Shown here: piece by piece, positions 1 through 8,328 of the stretch | Layout of the letters: each line of letters opens with the position of its first letter | Position numbering within the stretch: position 1 is the first letter of the stretch | Origin: Luteimonas panaciterrae | Lineage (GTDB): Bacteria; Pseudomonadota; Gammaproteobacteria; Xanthomonadales; Xanthomonadaceae | DNA length: 64,000 bases | Assembly (NCBI RefSeq): GCF_020511115.1 | Contig: NZ_JAJAVH010000008.1 | Coordinates: 62,001-126,000, forward strand | Reading direction: 5' to 3' | Translations under genes and position numbers: made by a program | The notes under the pieces: model-generated | What the model saw: only the letters and a program-made list of their open reading frames with translations | Told to the model about the DNA's origin: nothing | Databases searched by the model: none

Positions 1-2
1 AT

Positions 3-773
3 CATGCTGCCGGCACCGGACGCCTGTTCGCACGCAGCAGCTGGAGTACCGGGGCGATGTGGCTGGGTTTCACCGCCGGCCCCTACGAACAGGGCCACGC
101 GGCGCAGGACCAAGGCGCGTTCACGCTGTTCGCGCGCGACTTCCTCGCGGTCACCGAGAACATCTTCACGCACAGCGGAATCCAGCAAGGCACCGCGGTG
201 CAGAACGTACTGCGTTTCACCAGCAACGGCAGCGACATTCCGCAGCGCTACCCGACGCTGTCGAGCATGACGGTCACGCCCGGCGCGAATGGGGTGCTGG
301 ACGTGAGCGCGAACCTCACGCCGGCCTACGACGGACATCCCGCCATCCAGAGTTGGCGTCGCGACCTGCACTTCGCGCAGCGCAAGCTCAGCGTGCATGA
401 CACCTATCAGGTCGGTAGCGGGGTGCAGACGGTATTCCAGGTCAATACGCCACTGCAGCCGGTGATCAGCGGTAACAGCGCGCGCGCCGGCGACCTGATC
501 ATCACCGTGCTGAAACCCGCCAACGCCACGCTGCGCGCGATCGACTGGCACGCGACCGGTCCGGCCAGCGAATATCTGCGTGGCTGGAAACTGGAAGTCG
601 GTGGAGCTAGCGGTGAATTCTTGGTGGAATTCGCCGATGCGCATGATTCGCTGTGCCGATGCATCGAGCGCAATCCGCCACGCCTGATCCCGCGCCGAAC
701 GCAACCACTGAAATCACTGGACCGCCCATTGCGACGGCCCGGTGTTGGCAAGGCATTGCTGCCTGGAGCGTGA
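3..773 (+). CDS. Heparinase II/III-like protein, C-terminal fragment (5' end outside window)
   Basis: The frame is already open at the left edge, so only the last ~256 codons are present. The first residues include FARSSW and then GPYEQGHAAQDQGAF, which resembles the block in heparinase II/III-type polysaccharide lyases where a His/Asp-containing strand follows an Arg-Ser-x-Trp motif. The rest looks like the beta-sandwich C-terminal part, with alternating hydrophobic strands. The last ~45 residues turn abruptly Arg/Pro-rich with no strand pattern, so a frameshift near base 640 or an unusual tail is possible. It would act on polysaccharides in the periplasm or outside the cell. The family call rests on motif memory from a fragment and is moderate. 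Confidence 0.5.
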   Translation, partial: HAAGTGRLFARSSWSTGAMWLGFTAGPYEQGHAAQDQGAFTLFARDFLAVTENIFTHSGIQQGTAVQNVLRFTSNGSDIPQRYPTLSSMTVTPGANGVLDVSANLTPAYDGHPAIQSWRRDLHFAQRKLSVHDTYQVGSGVQTVFQVNTPLQPVISGNSARAGDLIITVLKPANATLRAIDWHATGPASEYLRGWKLEVGGASGEFLVEFADAHDSLCRCIERNPPRLIPRRTQPLKSLDRPLRRPGVGKALLPGA

Positions 774-871
774 TGTCAGCCGCATGCACATGCGTGCGTG
801 TGGCGACATCTGCGCCACACACGCACGCAATCACGCGTGCAACGGACAAGGCCCGTACTTGGCGAGCACGC

Positions 872-1450
872 CTATTGCAGCACGGGCTTGCTCTTGCGCC
901 CCAGCCACCAGGCGATGCCCAAGCCTCCCAGCAACCAGCCGATCACCTGCTCGGCCAGCGCGCCGAGCGTGAAATCGAGCGGGAACAGATACCAGTTCCA
1001 GTACGGCACGTTGACGATCAGCCAGCCGAACAACCCCAGTGCCGCCGTCGCCACGACGCGGCGACCGAAGCTCCAGGGCGTGGATGCCAACAGCCACGCC
1101 GCGACCAGCGCAGCGAGCAGCACCGAAACGAATTGCTTGATCAGGTTCGGCCCCATGCTCTCGATCGACGGATTGCCGTCGGGCCGGTAGATCACCAGGG
1201 CATAGGGCTTTCCTTTGCTCTGTTCGGCGAAAGTCTTCATCGCCGCCTCATCGCCGTACTTTTCGAATTCCATGCTCGGGTACATGTAGACGCCTTCTGA
1301 CGTCGCCGACTGCTGCAATGCGCTGAGCACAGCGTCCTGCTGAGCGGGATACCTGAAACCCGCTTCCCCGATCGGCAACGCCATGTGCGCGACGGCGCCC
1401 CAGATGAAAACGATGATCCCGCCGATGATGCCTGCCACCAAGATACGCAT
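872..1450 (-). CDS. Conserved inner-membrane protein, function unknown
   Basis: This 192-residue protein has an N-terminal membrane segment (about residues 4-24, rich in Ile, Gly and Val), a soluble stretch of about 85 residues (25-110) and then three hydrophobic segments (about 105-125, 130-148 and 160-185). The topology suggests a periplasmic loop between the first and second helices. A GGGGAG-type ribosome site precedes the ATG. It lies alone between a lyase-like gene and an aldo/keto reductase on the same strand, separated from the latter by about 80 bases. I do not recognise a named family, and nothing in the sequence indicates an enzymatic activity. Confidence 0.7.
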   Translation of the reverse strand: MRILVAGIIGGIIVFIWGAVAHMALPIGEAGFRYPAQQDAVLSALQQSATSEGVYMYPSMEFEKYGDEAAMKTFAEQSKGKPYALVIYRPDGNPSIESMGPNLIKQFVSVLLAALVAAWLLASTPWSFGRRVVATAALGLFGWLIVNVPYWNWYLFPLDFTLGALAEQVIGWLLGGLGIAWWLGRKSKPVLQ

Positions 1451-1533
1451 GACCGTACTCCCCTTGCGTCAGTGAAAGCGTGGGGAGCTTGCGCCTATCC
1501 CGGCGGGCTCACAACTGCCGCCGGACGGACGGC

Positions 1534-2550
1534 TCAGGCGTGCGATTGCTCGCTGTCCAGATGATCCATATAGGCGACCGGCAAACGTTCGCCGGCGGCG
1601 GCGTTCCTGGGGACGGTACTCTCGATAACCCGCAGAGCCTCTTCGTCTAACGTGAAGTCCAGGGCACCGAGTGCTTCGGCCAGACGGTCGCGGCGGCGCG
1701 CGCCGACCAGGGGCACGATGTCCTCGCCCTGCGCAGCGACCCACGCGATCGCGATCTGTGCGACGCTGACGCCACGTGCCTGCGCGATCGTGCGCAAAGC
1801 TTCGACCAGCCCGAAATTGTGTTCGAGATTGCCGGCCTGGAAACGCGGCAAAGCACTGCGTAAATCACCCTGCCCCGCATTGCCTTGCTGCCAGTGTCCG
1901 CTGATCAGGCCGCGCGAGAGCACGCCGTAGGCGGTGACGCCGATGCCGAGTTCGCGGCACGCCGGCAGGATGCCGTCCTCGATGCCGCGCGAGATCAGCG
2001 AATACTCGATCTGCAGATCGCTGATCGGATGCACGGCGGCGGCACGGCGGATCGTTTCGGCACCGACTTCCGACAAGCCGATGTGGCGCACGTAACCGGC
2101 ACGCACCAGATCGGCGATGGCGCCAATGGTGTCCTCGATCGGCACGCTGGGATCCAGGCGCGCCGGCCGATAGATGTCGATGTACTCCACGCCCAGGCGC
2201 TGCAAGGTGTAGGCGAGGAAATTCTTCACCGCGGCGGGACGCGCGTCGTAACCGGACCAGCCACCGGCCGGATCACGCATCGCGCCGAACTTCACGCTCA
2301 GCAGCACCTCGTCGCGATTGCGCCCTTTCAGCGCTTCGCCGATCAGCAGTTCGTTGTGGCCCATGCCGTAGAAATCGCCGGTGTCGAGCAGGTTGATGCC
2401 GGCATCGAGCGCGGCGTGAATCGTGGCGATGCTTTCGGCTCGGTCGGCCGGGCCGTACATGCCAGACATGCCCATGCAGCCAAGGCCGAGCGCGGAAACG
2501 CGCGGACCAGTGGTCCCGAGTGGACGGAGGTGAATGGCGGGGGTGGTCAT
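1534..2550 (-). CDS. Aldo/keto reductase
   Basis: This 338-residue TIM-barrel oxidoreductase is of the YakC/AKR13-like type, using NADPH to reduce aldehydes or ketones in the cytoplasm. The N-terminal GLGCMGMS signature is present. The catalytic Asp (in DTGDFYG), Tyr (FYG) and Lys (SVKFG) can be seen. The fourth tetrad position, usually His in a QHR-type motif, reads YRPARLDP here, so the His is absent. The C-terminal part has the cofactor-binding GARRRDRLAEALGAL stretch. A GGAG ribosome site lies upstream of the ATG. It is divergent from a LysR gene, which probably controls it. The physiological substrate is unknown. Confidence 0.88.
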   Translation of the reverse strand: MTTPAIHLRPLGTTGPRVSALGLGCMGMSGMYGPADRAESIATIHAALDAGINLLDTGDFYGMGHNELLIGEALKGRNRDEVLLSVKFGAMRDPAGGWSGYDARPAAVKNFLAYTLQRLGVEYIDIYRPARLDPSVPIEDTIGAIADLVRAGYVRHIGLSEVGAETIRRAAAVHPISDLQIEYSLISRGIEDGILPACRELGIGVTAYGVLSRGLISGHWQQGNAGQGDLRSALPRFQAGNLEHNFGLVEALRTIAQARGVSVAQIAIAWVAAQGEDIVPLVGARRRDRLAEALGALDFTLDEEALRVIESTVPRNAAAGERLPVAYMDHLDSEQSHA

Positions 2551-2662
2551 GGCGAACTCCGAAGTAGGGAAACGGGCCGAATCGGCACGGGACTAGCCTA
2601 GGGGCAGGGCCATCGTGCGAGAATCCGGGCAACATCGAACAGTCCGTACGGATTTTCGAACA

Positions 2663-3559
2663 ATGTCCGCCCCGCAACTTGCTGATCTGGACGCCTTCGC
2701 CGCAGTCGCCCGAGCGCGCAGTTTCCGTGGCGCTGCCTATGTCCGAGGCGTTTCTGCCTCATCCCTGAGCGATGCCGTTCGCCGGCTCGAAGCACGTCTG
2801 GGCGTGCGGCTGCTCAATCGCAGCACGCGCAGCGTCACCCCGACCGAAGCCGGCACACGTCTGCTCGAACGTCTAGGTCCCGCACTCGCCGACGTCGCCT
2901 CCGCGCTCGATGTCGTGCACGCCACCGACGATTCGCCCGCCGGCATGCTGCGCCTCAACGTGCCGTCGATTGCCGCGCAACAGATCCTGCCGCCGTTGTT
3001 GTCGCGCTTCCTGCAGGCGTATCCGCGCATCCGCGCGGAAGTGGTCGCCGAAGACACTTTCATCGACGTGCTCGCCGCAGGCTTCGACGCTGGCATCCGC
3101 TACGAAGAACGCCTGCAAGGCGATATGATCGCGGTGCCAATCGGGCCGCGTACCCAGCGCTTTGTCGTTGCCGGCGCACCGGCATGGTTCGCAGCGCACG
3201 GCCGCCCGCAGCATCCGCGCGATCTCGATCCTGCACATTGCATCGGATATCGTTTCGCCAGCGGCCTGACCCCTTCCTGGGAGCTCGAACGCGACGGACA
3301 GATCATCCGCGTTCCACCCGCCGGTCGCGTCATCACCTCGACCTTCGAGATCGGATTGCATGCGGCCATCGACGGCCTCGGCCTCATCGCCAGCTTCGAG
3401 GACTTCCTGCGTCCCGCGCTCGAAGCGGGCCAGCTTGAAGCCGTGCTCGCCGACTGGTGCCCGCCGTTTTCCGGGCCATCGCTCTATTACCCCAGCCGAC
3501 GACAGATGCCGGCACCCTTACGGGCATTCGTCGATTTCATTCGCGCGCAATCGGAATAA
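2663..3559 (+). CDS. LysR-family transcriptional regulator
   Basis: This is a 298-residue LysR-type regulator. The N-terminal winged helix-turn-helix (about residues 5-62) contains ARSFRGAAYVRGVSASSLS and the typical RLLNRSTRSVTPTEAG end. The remainder is the periplasmic-binding-protein-like effector domain. The ATG at 2663 is preferred to an upstream in-frame start at 2615 because the domain begins right after it. It is divergent from the aldo/keto reductase with 112 bases between them, the classical LysR arrangement, so it probably regulates that gene and itself. It belongs to the CrgA/DsdC-like branch that often controls oxidoreductases; the inducer cannot be inferred. Confidence 0.9.
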   Translation: MSAPQLADLDAFAAVARARSFRGAAYVRGVSASSLSDAVRRLEARLGVRLLNRSTRSVTPTEAGTRLLERLGPALADVASALDVVHATDDSPAGMLRLNVPSIAAQQILPPLLSRFLQAYPRIRAEVVAEDTFIDVLAAGFDAGIRYEERLQGDMIAVPIGPRTQRFVVAGAPAWFAAHGRPQHPRDLDPAHCIGYRFASGLTPSWELERDGQIIRVPPAGRVITSTFEIGLHAAIDGLGLIASFEDFLRPALEAGQLEAVLADWCPPFSGPSLYYPSRRQMPAPLRAFVDFIRAQSE

Positions 3560-3572
3560 GCAATCGGAATAA
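3547..3572 (+). repeat. 13-bp tandem duplication across the LysR stop codon
   Basis: Two abutting perfect copies of GCAATCGGAATAA occupy 3547-3559 and 3560-3572. The first copy contains the TAA stop of the LysR gene and the second repeats it, giving a second TAA in another frame. This looks like a replication-slippage duplication in the short gap before the yceH-like gene. No function is claimed. Confidence 0.85.
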
Positions 3573-3594
3573 GACGGTCTGCTACTGTTACCGC

Positions 3595-4260
3595 ATGACA
3601 ACCGACGCTCCAGCACCCCAAACCGATGGCCTCGAACCGCTGTCCGCCATCGAAGCCCGCATCCTCGGCTGCCTGATCGAAAAGGAAGCCACCACGCCGG
3701 AGAACTATCCGCTCACGGCCAACAGCGTGCAGCTTGCCTGCAATCAGAAGAACAATCGCGACCCGGTGATGGAATTGGAACCGGGCACGGTGGCCCATGC
3801 CCTGCGCGAGATGGAAGGCAAGCGCCTGATCCGCTCCGAGCACGGCGCGCGGGCCGAACGTTACGAACACCGCTTTGCCCAGGCCTATTCCGTGACGACA
3901 CAGCAGCAGGCCCTGCTCAGCGTGATGCTGTTGCGCGGCCCGCAGACGATCAGCGAACTGTTCACACGCTGCGAGCGTCTCGCCAAATTCCAGAACCAGG
4001 ACGAGGTGCGCGACATCCTGGAACGATTGATCCAGCGCACGCCGGCATTCGCAGTCAATCTCGGACGTGCGGCCGGGCAGCGCGAGGATCGCTACATGCA
4101 TCTGCTTTGCGGGCCGGTCTCGGCCGAGGACTACGCAACCGCCGTGAAGTCCGCGCCACCTCGCGAGCGCACGGGCCTGGAGGCACGCATCGATGCGCTC
4201 GAAAGCACCGTTGCGTCGCTTCAGTCGCAACTGGATGAATTGCGCAGCCGGCTTGGCTGA
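3595..4260 (+). CDS. yceH: YceH family protein (DUF480)
   Basis: This 221-residue protein matches the YceH/DUF480 family, with two tandem winged-helix domains. The family hallmarks are near the N-terminus: IEARILGCLIEKEATTPENY, followed by the Asn-rich block CNQKNNRDPVM and the VAHALREMEGKRLIRSEHG segment. A C-terminal heptad-like helix (about residues 195-221, LESTVASLQSQLDELRSRLG) is a likely coiled coil. The ATG at 3595 begins just before the conserved region. The family is widespread in Proteobacteria and is thought to bind nucleic acid, but its role is not established. It follows the LysR gene by about 35 bases. Confidence 0.9.
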   Translation: MTTDAPAPQTDGLEPLSAIEARILGCLIEKEATTPENYPLTANSVQLACNQKNNRDPVMELEPGTVAHALREMEGKRLIRSEHGARAERYEHRFAQAYSVTTQQQALLSVMLLRGPQTISELFTRCERLAKFQNQDEVRDILERLIQRTPAFAVNLGRAAGQREDRYMHLLCGPVSAEDYATAVKSAPPRERTGLEARIDALESTVASLQSQLDELRSRLG

Positions 4261-4320
4261 CGATACCCGGCGCTGTTTCCACGGCCTGCCTCAAACGCTC
4301 CCGCGAGAGCAGCACGCCTG

Positions 4321-4932
4321 CTAGTGCTTCGCACCCACCAGGGTGTCCCAACTCGCCATCGCGCAATCGACCACGGCAAGCAGCCGCTTGCGCGGCGCAC
4401 CATCGCGCACCTGTAGCGACAGTCCGTTGAGTACGGTGGCGTAGTACGCCGCGATCGCCGCGACATCGGCTCCTTTCGGCACATCGCCGTCGGCGATGCC
4501 GCGCTTGAGGCGATCGCGGATCTGTTTCTGCGTCCTTTCGCGGCGATCGACCAGATCGTCGAAGATTTCGCCATTCTCGGCCGTCCGGTGCGGCGCCCCG
4601 AGCACGACCAGGCAACCGCGGCCCGGCTGATGCGAAGTGAAGTTCTTGGCGGCGTTGTGCAGCATCGCCTCGATCGCGGCGCGCGCGGTCGCGAGCTCGC
4701 TCAGGGCACGCGCGGTGGTGGAGCCTTCCGTCGAGACATAGAGTTCCAGCGCTTCCCGGAACAGCGCCTCCTTGCAGCCGAACGCCGCATACAGGCTCGG
4801 CGGGTTGATCCCCATCGCCTCGGTCAGCTCGCCGAGCGAGGCTCCGTCGTAGCCGCGCTGCCGGAACACGTCCATCGCCTGGCGCAGGGCCAGGTCGCGA
4901 TCGAATTGGCGGGGGCGGCCGCGTCCGGCCAT
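4321..4932 (-). CDS. TetR-family transcriptional repressor
   Basis: This 203-residue regulator has an N-terminal TetR helix-turn-helix (about residues 10-56) with GYDGASLGELTEAMGINPPS and the following SLYAAFGCKEALF recognition segment. The C-terminal ligand domain resembles the AcrR/YcdC-like TetR_C branch that often controls short-chain dehydrogenases and efflux pumps. It is divergent from the SDR-MFS operon starting at 5032. The 99-bp gap holds two related palindromic sequences that are good operator candidates, so autoregulation and repression of the operon are likely. The inducing ligand is unknown. Confidence 0.92.
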   Translation of the reverse strand: MAGRGRPRQFDRDLALRQAMDVFRQRGYDGASLGELTEAMGINPPSLYAAFGCKEALFREALELYVSTEGSTTARALSELATARAAIEAMLHNAAKNFTSHQPGRGCLVVLGAPHRTAENGEIFDDLVDRRERTQKQIRDRLKRGIADGDVPKGADVAAIAAYYATVLNGLSLQVRDGAPRKRLLAVVDCAMASWDTLVGAKH

Positions 4933-4950
4933 CGGGATTACCTCATTTAT

Positions 4951-4968
4951 TTAACAATCGATACATAA
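4951..4968. promoter_or_regulatory. Candidate TetR half-operator, site 1
   Basis: Next to the TetR start, the stretch 4951-4968 carries ATCGATACAT. Read on the minus strand this gives TGTATCGATTG, which shares TGTATCGAT with site 2 at 5005-5020. The match over nine bases between two sites in one 99-bp divergent gap supports a common binding protein. Confidence 0.45.
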
Positions 4969-5004
4969 GGCCGTTGACGGCCGGAGTCAAGCACGCTCTA
5001 ATTG

Positions 5005-5020
5005 TGTATCGATCAATACA
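5005..5020. promoter_or_regulatory. Candidate TetR operator, site 2 (palindrome)
   Basis: TGTATCGATCAATACA is a 16-bp inverted repeat in which 14 of 16 positions are symmetric. It lies 12 bases before the SDR start codon, where a bound repressor would block transcription or ribosome access. The TetR gene is divergent on the other side of the gap. Confidence 0.55.
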
Positions 5021-5031
5021 TAAATATCCCC

Positions 5032-5772
5032 ATGAGCACATTGAAAGGCAAGACGGCACTGATCACCGGCGCTTCGCGCGGCATCGGCGCGGCGATCGCA
5101 TTGCGGCTGGCACAGGACGGCGCGGACGTCGCGATCACCTACACGAGTTCGGAAGACAAGGCGGCGGCCGTCGTCGCCGAGATCGAGGCGCTCGGCCGGC
5201 GCGCCCGCGCCTACCGGATCGACAGCGGCGATGCGACGGCGCTACGCGAGGGCATCGACCGGATCGCGGCGGAATTCAGCCGCCTCGACATCCTGGTCAA
5301 CAACGCCGGCGTCCTGATCGCCGGGCAGGTCGCCGATTTCGCGCTGGAGGATTTCGATCGCACGATGGCGGTCAACCTGCGCGCCGTCTTCGTCGCCACG
5401 CAAGCGGCCGCGCGTCACATGGGCGATGGTGGCCGCATCGTCAACATCGGCAGCTGCCTCGCCCAGCGCACCGGCCGGCCGGGCATCGCCGTGTACGCGG
5501 CGAGCAAATCCGCGTTGACCGGCCTGACCCAAGGCTTCGCGCGCGATCTCGGCGCGAACGGCATCACCGTGAACCTGGTGCATCCGGGACCGACCGACAC
5601 CGACATGAATCCCGCCGACGGCGCGCGCGCCGATCTCCTGCGCGGCCAGATGGCGATCCCGCGCTACGGCGAGGGCGTCAACATCGCCAGTCTGGTCGCC
5701 TGGATCGCCAGCGAGGAAGGCCGTTACGCGAACGGTGCCTCGTTCGCGGTCGATGGAGGCATCAATGCCTGA
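5032..5772 (+). CDS. Short-chain dehydrogenase/reductase
   Basis: This 246-residue classical SDR has a Rossmann fold with the cofactor motif TGASRGIG near residues 12-19, the structural NNAG motif near residue 88 and the catalytic YAASK motif about two-thirds along. It ends in the common IASEEGRYANGASFAVDGG pattern. It resembles FabG-like 3-oxoacyl reductases, but many relatives act on other carbonyls, so the substrate is open. The ATG at 5032 was chosen over an upstream TTG because the beta-1 strand starts a few residues later. It overlaps the following MFS gene by eight bases, so the two are translationally coupled and form one operon under the divergent TetR. Confidence 0.9.
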   Translation: MSTLKGKTALITGASRGIGAAIALRLAQDGADVAITYTSSEDKAAAVVAEIEALGRRARAYRIDSGDATALREGIDRIAAEFSRLDILVNNAGVLIAGQVADFALEDFDRTMAVNLRAVFVATQAAARHMGDGGRIVNIGSCLAQRTGRPGIAVYAASKSALTGLTQGFARDLGANGITVNLVHPGPTDTDMNPADGARADLLRGQMAIPRYGEGVNIASLVAWIASEEGRYANGASFAVDGGINA

Positions 5773-7324
5773 CGCATCACCACCATCTGTCGTACCGGGT
5801 GTGCAAACGCATACGCGCGTCGACAAGCTGCTCGTGCTCGGCGCGGTCTGTCTTGCCGGTCTCGGCATGCCGCTCGCCTTCACGGGGCCGCCGGTCGCGC
5901 TGGCCGCGATCGCACGCGATCTCGGCGGCGATCCGGCCATGCTGGCCTGGATCGTCAACGGCTTCATGCTCGCGTTCGGCGGCGTGGTGATGGCCGCCGG
6001 CACGTTGGCCGATCTGTACGGACGCAAGCGCCTGTTCACGATCGGTCTGGTGGCATTCGCATCGATCTCCTTCGCGCTCGGTTTCGCGCCGAACGTGCTC
6101 TGGCTCGACCTCCTGCGTGCCGCGCAAGGCATCGCGGCGGCGTTGACGCTCTCGGCCGGCGCGGCCTCGCTCGCGCAGGAATTCGAAGGCCATGCGCGCA
6201 CGCGCGCCTACAGCCTGCTCGGCACCACGTTCGGACTCGGCTTGGCGTTCGGGCCGTTGCTGTCGGCATCGCTCGTCGCGCATTTCGGCTGGCGTGCCGT
6301 GTTTTTCAGCGGCGGGCTGATCGCGCTGCTCGCACTGGTGTTCGGCGTACCGCGCATGCGCGAGTCACGCGATCCCGATGCACGCGGGCTCGATTGGCCG
6401 GGCACGATCACGTTCACCATCGCGCTCGCCTCGCTGACCTTCGCCGTGGTCGAAGCGCCGCAATACGGCTGGGGCAGCGGTGTCGTGCTCGGCCTGCTGA
6501 CGACGGCCATCGTCGCGCTGATTGCGTTCATCGCGGTGGAACGCCGCGTGCGCCGGCCGATGCTCGATCTTTCGCTGTTCCGCTATCCCCGCTTCATCGG
6601 CGTGCAGGCGCTGCCGCTGGCGACCGCGTTCTGCTACGTCGTGCTGCTGATCCAGCTGCCGATCCGCTTCGTCGGTATTGAAGGCCGCGGTGAAGTCGCG
6701 GCCGGCTTGATGATGATTCCATTGTCGGCGCCGATGCTGGTCATACCTTTCGTCGGCGCGTTGCTCACGCGCTGGATGTCCGCTGCGACGTTGTCCGGCA
6801 TCGGTTTGCTGATCGCCGCGATCGGCCTGGTCTGGCTGAGCCGCGTCGCGCCCGGCGCGTCGGCATGGACGCTGGCTTGGCCGCTGGTCGTGATCGGCAT
6901 CGGCAGCGGTTTGCCCTGGGGATTGATGGACAGCCTGTCGGTCAGCGTGGTGCCGAAGGAGCGCGCGGGGATGGCGACGGGCATCTTCACCACCACGCGC
7001 GTCGCCGGCGAGGCGATCATCCTGGCGGCGGCCGGCGCGGTGCTGCTCACGCTCGTGCATGCGCAACTGGCGCATCGGTTCGTGGCGACGACGCAGGCCG
7101 ATGCGGCGCGCTATCTTGCCGCCGGCGATCTCGCGCGCGCCTCACGATCGCTGCCCGGCGCCGGACACGATGTTCTGGTACAGGCGCACGCAGCGGCGTT
7201 CTCCCATCTGCTGCTCGCGTTGGCCGGATTGACGCTGCTGTCGGGTGTGACGGCATTCGTGCTGTTGCGTCCTCGCTTCTCGAAAGAACCGGCCATCGAG
7301 CGCGCACTGGCCTGCAATTCCTGA
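5765..7324 (+). CDS. MFS transporter of the DHA2 (14-helix) drug-efflux type
   Basis: This 519-residue integral membrane protein of the major facilitator superfamily is a proton-driven exporter in the inner membrane. Length and hydrophobicity fit 14 transmembrane helices (EmrB/QacA-like). The motif A region LADLYGRKRLF lies between helices 2 and 3, and GTTFGLGLAFGPLL resembles the helix-5 antiporter motif C. The start ATG at 5765 overlaps the SDR stop at 5770-5772. Pairing with a TetR repressor and a dehydrogenase suggests detoxification of a xenobiotic or metabolite, although the substrate cannot be read from the sequence. Confidence 0.9.
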   Translation: MPDASPPSVVPGVQTHTRVDKLLVLGAVCLAGLGMPLAFTGPPVALAAIARDLGGDPAMLAWIVNGFMLAFGGVVMAAGTLADLYGRKRLFTIGLVAFASISFALGFAPNVLWLDLLRAAQGIAAALTLSAGAASLAQEFEGHARTRAYSLLGTTFGLGLAFGPLLSASLVAHFGWRAVFFSGGLIALLALVFGVPRMRESRDPDARGLDWPGTITFTIALASLTFAVVEAPQYGWGSGVVLGLLTTAIVALIAFIAVERRVRRPMLDLSLFRYPRFIGVQALPLATAFCYVVLLIQLPIRFVGIEGRGEVAAGLMMIPLSAPMLVIPFVGALLTRWMSAATLSGIGLLIAAIGLVWLSRVAPGASAWTLAWPLVVIGIGSGLPWGLMDSLSVSVVPKERAGMATGIFTTTRVAGEAIILAAAGAVLLTLVHAQLAHRFVATTQADAARYLAAGDLARASRSLPGAGHDVLVQAHAAAFSHLLLALAGLTLLSGVTAFVLLRPRFSKEPAIERALACNS

Positions 7325-7362
7325 AGGTCCCTCGGGTTCGATCGCAAAAAAGAAGCCGTGTC

Positions 7363-8166
7363 TCAGCGATACGGTCCCGGCCCGCGCCAGAGCATTTCGC
7401 CCAACTTGTACACACGCTGCATGTCGATGACGTCGCGTGCGTCACCGATGGTCTTCAATTCCGGTGCATCCGGCTCGACCATGCGACACTCGCCGGAGTC
7501 GCGCCGCAGCACGAGCTCCAACGGGCAGACCATCAGCCGCCGCGTGCCCGGCAAGGGAAGAAACACTTCGGTCATGCCCTGGTCACGCCATGTACGCAGG
7601 CGGTTTTCGCGGACGAGGTCGTAATACACCTGGTAGCCGTCCACCTCCATGCTGGCTCCGGAGGAAGCAGCCCCTTGGCCGTGAGCGCTGGCGGCGCCAC
7701 GGGCCGGCCCCAGGTTCGCGCGTGCGACGTCCTGCGGAAGCATGCCCGGCGGCTGTCCCCACACATGGGGCGGTTGCGGGGTCGTTTCGTCCGGGGCGAC
7801 GGGCGCCTCCTGCTCTTTCGGCGGCTCGGGCGTGTCGGCCGGCACGGGATCTTCGGACTGCATGACCAGCGTCGTCCGGATACGGCTGGCTTTGGGAGTG
7901 GTCTTGACGTGCTTGCGCGGCGGAGCCGTGCGGGCAGCCGGCGGATGCACGGGCGGCGGGGGCCGCAGCGACTCGTCGATGAACGTCACCTCCAGGCTGC
8001 CGCCGGCATCGCCGCCTTGCGTTGTCACGGTGATCGGAGGCATCCACATCACCAGCAACACCAACAACAGATGCAGCAGCGCCGTCACGAACACGGCGAC
8101 CCGGGAACGCAAGCGCTCGCTCCGGTCCTGAGCACCGGAGCCCGTTCGGCGCGACGCCTGGCTCAT
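7363..8166 (-). CDS. Membrane-anchored, proline-rich TonB-like protein, function unknown
   Basis: This 267-residue protein has a basic N-terminus and a single membrane helix (about residues 23-42, VAVFVTALLHLLLVLLVMW). A Pro-rich periplasmic linker follows (about 65-150, with PPPPVHPPAA and several PEPP/PQPP runs), then a C-terminal globular domain of about 95 residues with two Cys residues that could pair. The layout imitates TonB or TolA energy-transducer proteins, but I do not see the canonical TonB C-terminal motif, so direct TonB function is not claimed. It sits between the MFS gene (convergent) and an enoyl-CoA hydratase-like gene. Confidence 0.7.
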   Translation of the reverse strand: MSQASRRTGSGAQDRSERLRSRVAVFVTALLHLLLVLLVMWMPPITVTTQGGDAGGSLEVTFIDESLRPPPPVHPPAARTAPPRKHVKTTPKASRIRTTLVMQSEDPVPADTPEPPKEQEAPVAPDETTPQPPHVWGQPPGMLPQDVARANLGPARGAASAHGQGAASSGASMEVDGYQVYYDLVRENRLRTWRDQGMTEVFLPLPGTRRLMVCPLELVLRRDSGECRMVEPDAPELKTIGDARDVIDMQRVYKLGEMLWRGPGPYR

Positions 8167-8328
8167 GTCGCCGGAAGTGCTTCGGAGTCGCGGGATGGCA
8201 TGCGGGTTCTACGGAGGACGACGTGGGGTGCGCCATCGTAACGCGCCGGCCTGCGGTCGCCCGATTCGGGAGCGGCCCAAGCAAAGTTGGGTTAAGCCAC
8301 CCCGTTTTCGCTCACCAGATCGAGAAAG

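Noticed and set aside
7363..8166. Calling the Pro-rich anchored protein TonB.
   Set aside because: Layout is TonB-like, but the C-terminal domain lacks the TonB signature and no exbB or exbD gene is adjacent.
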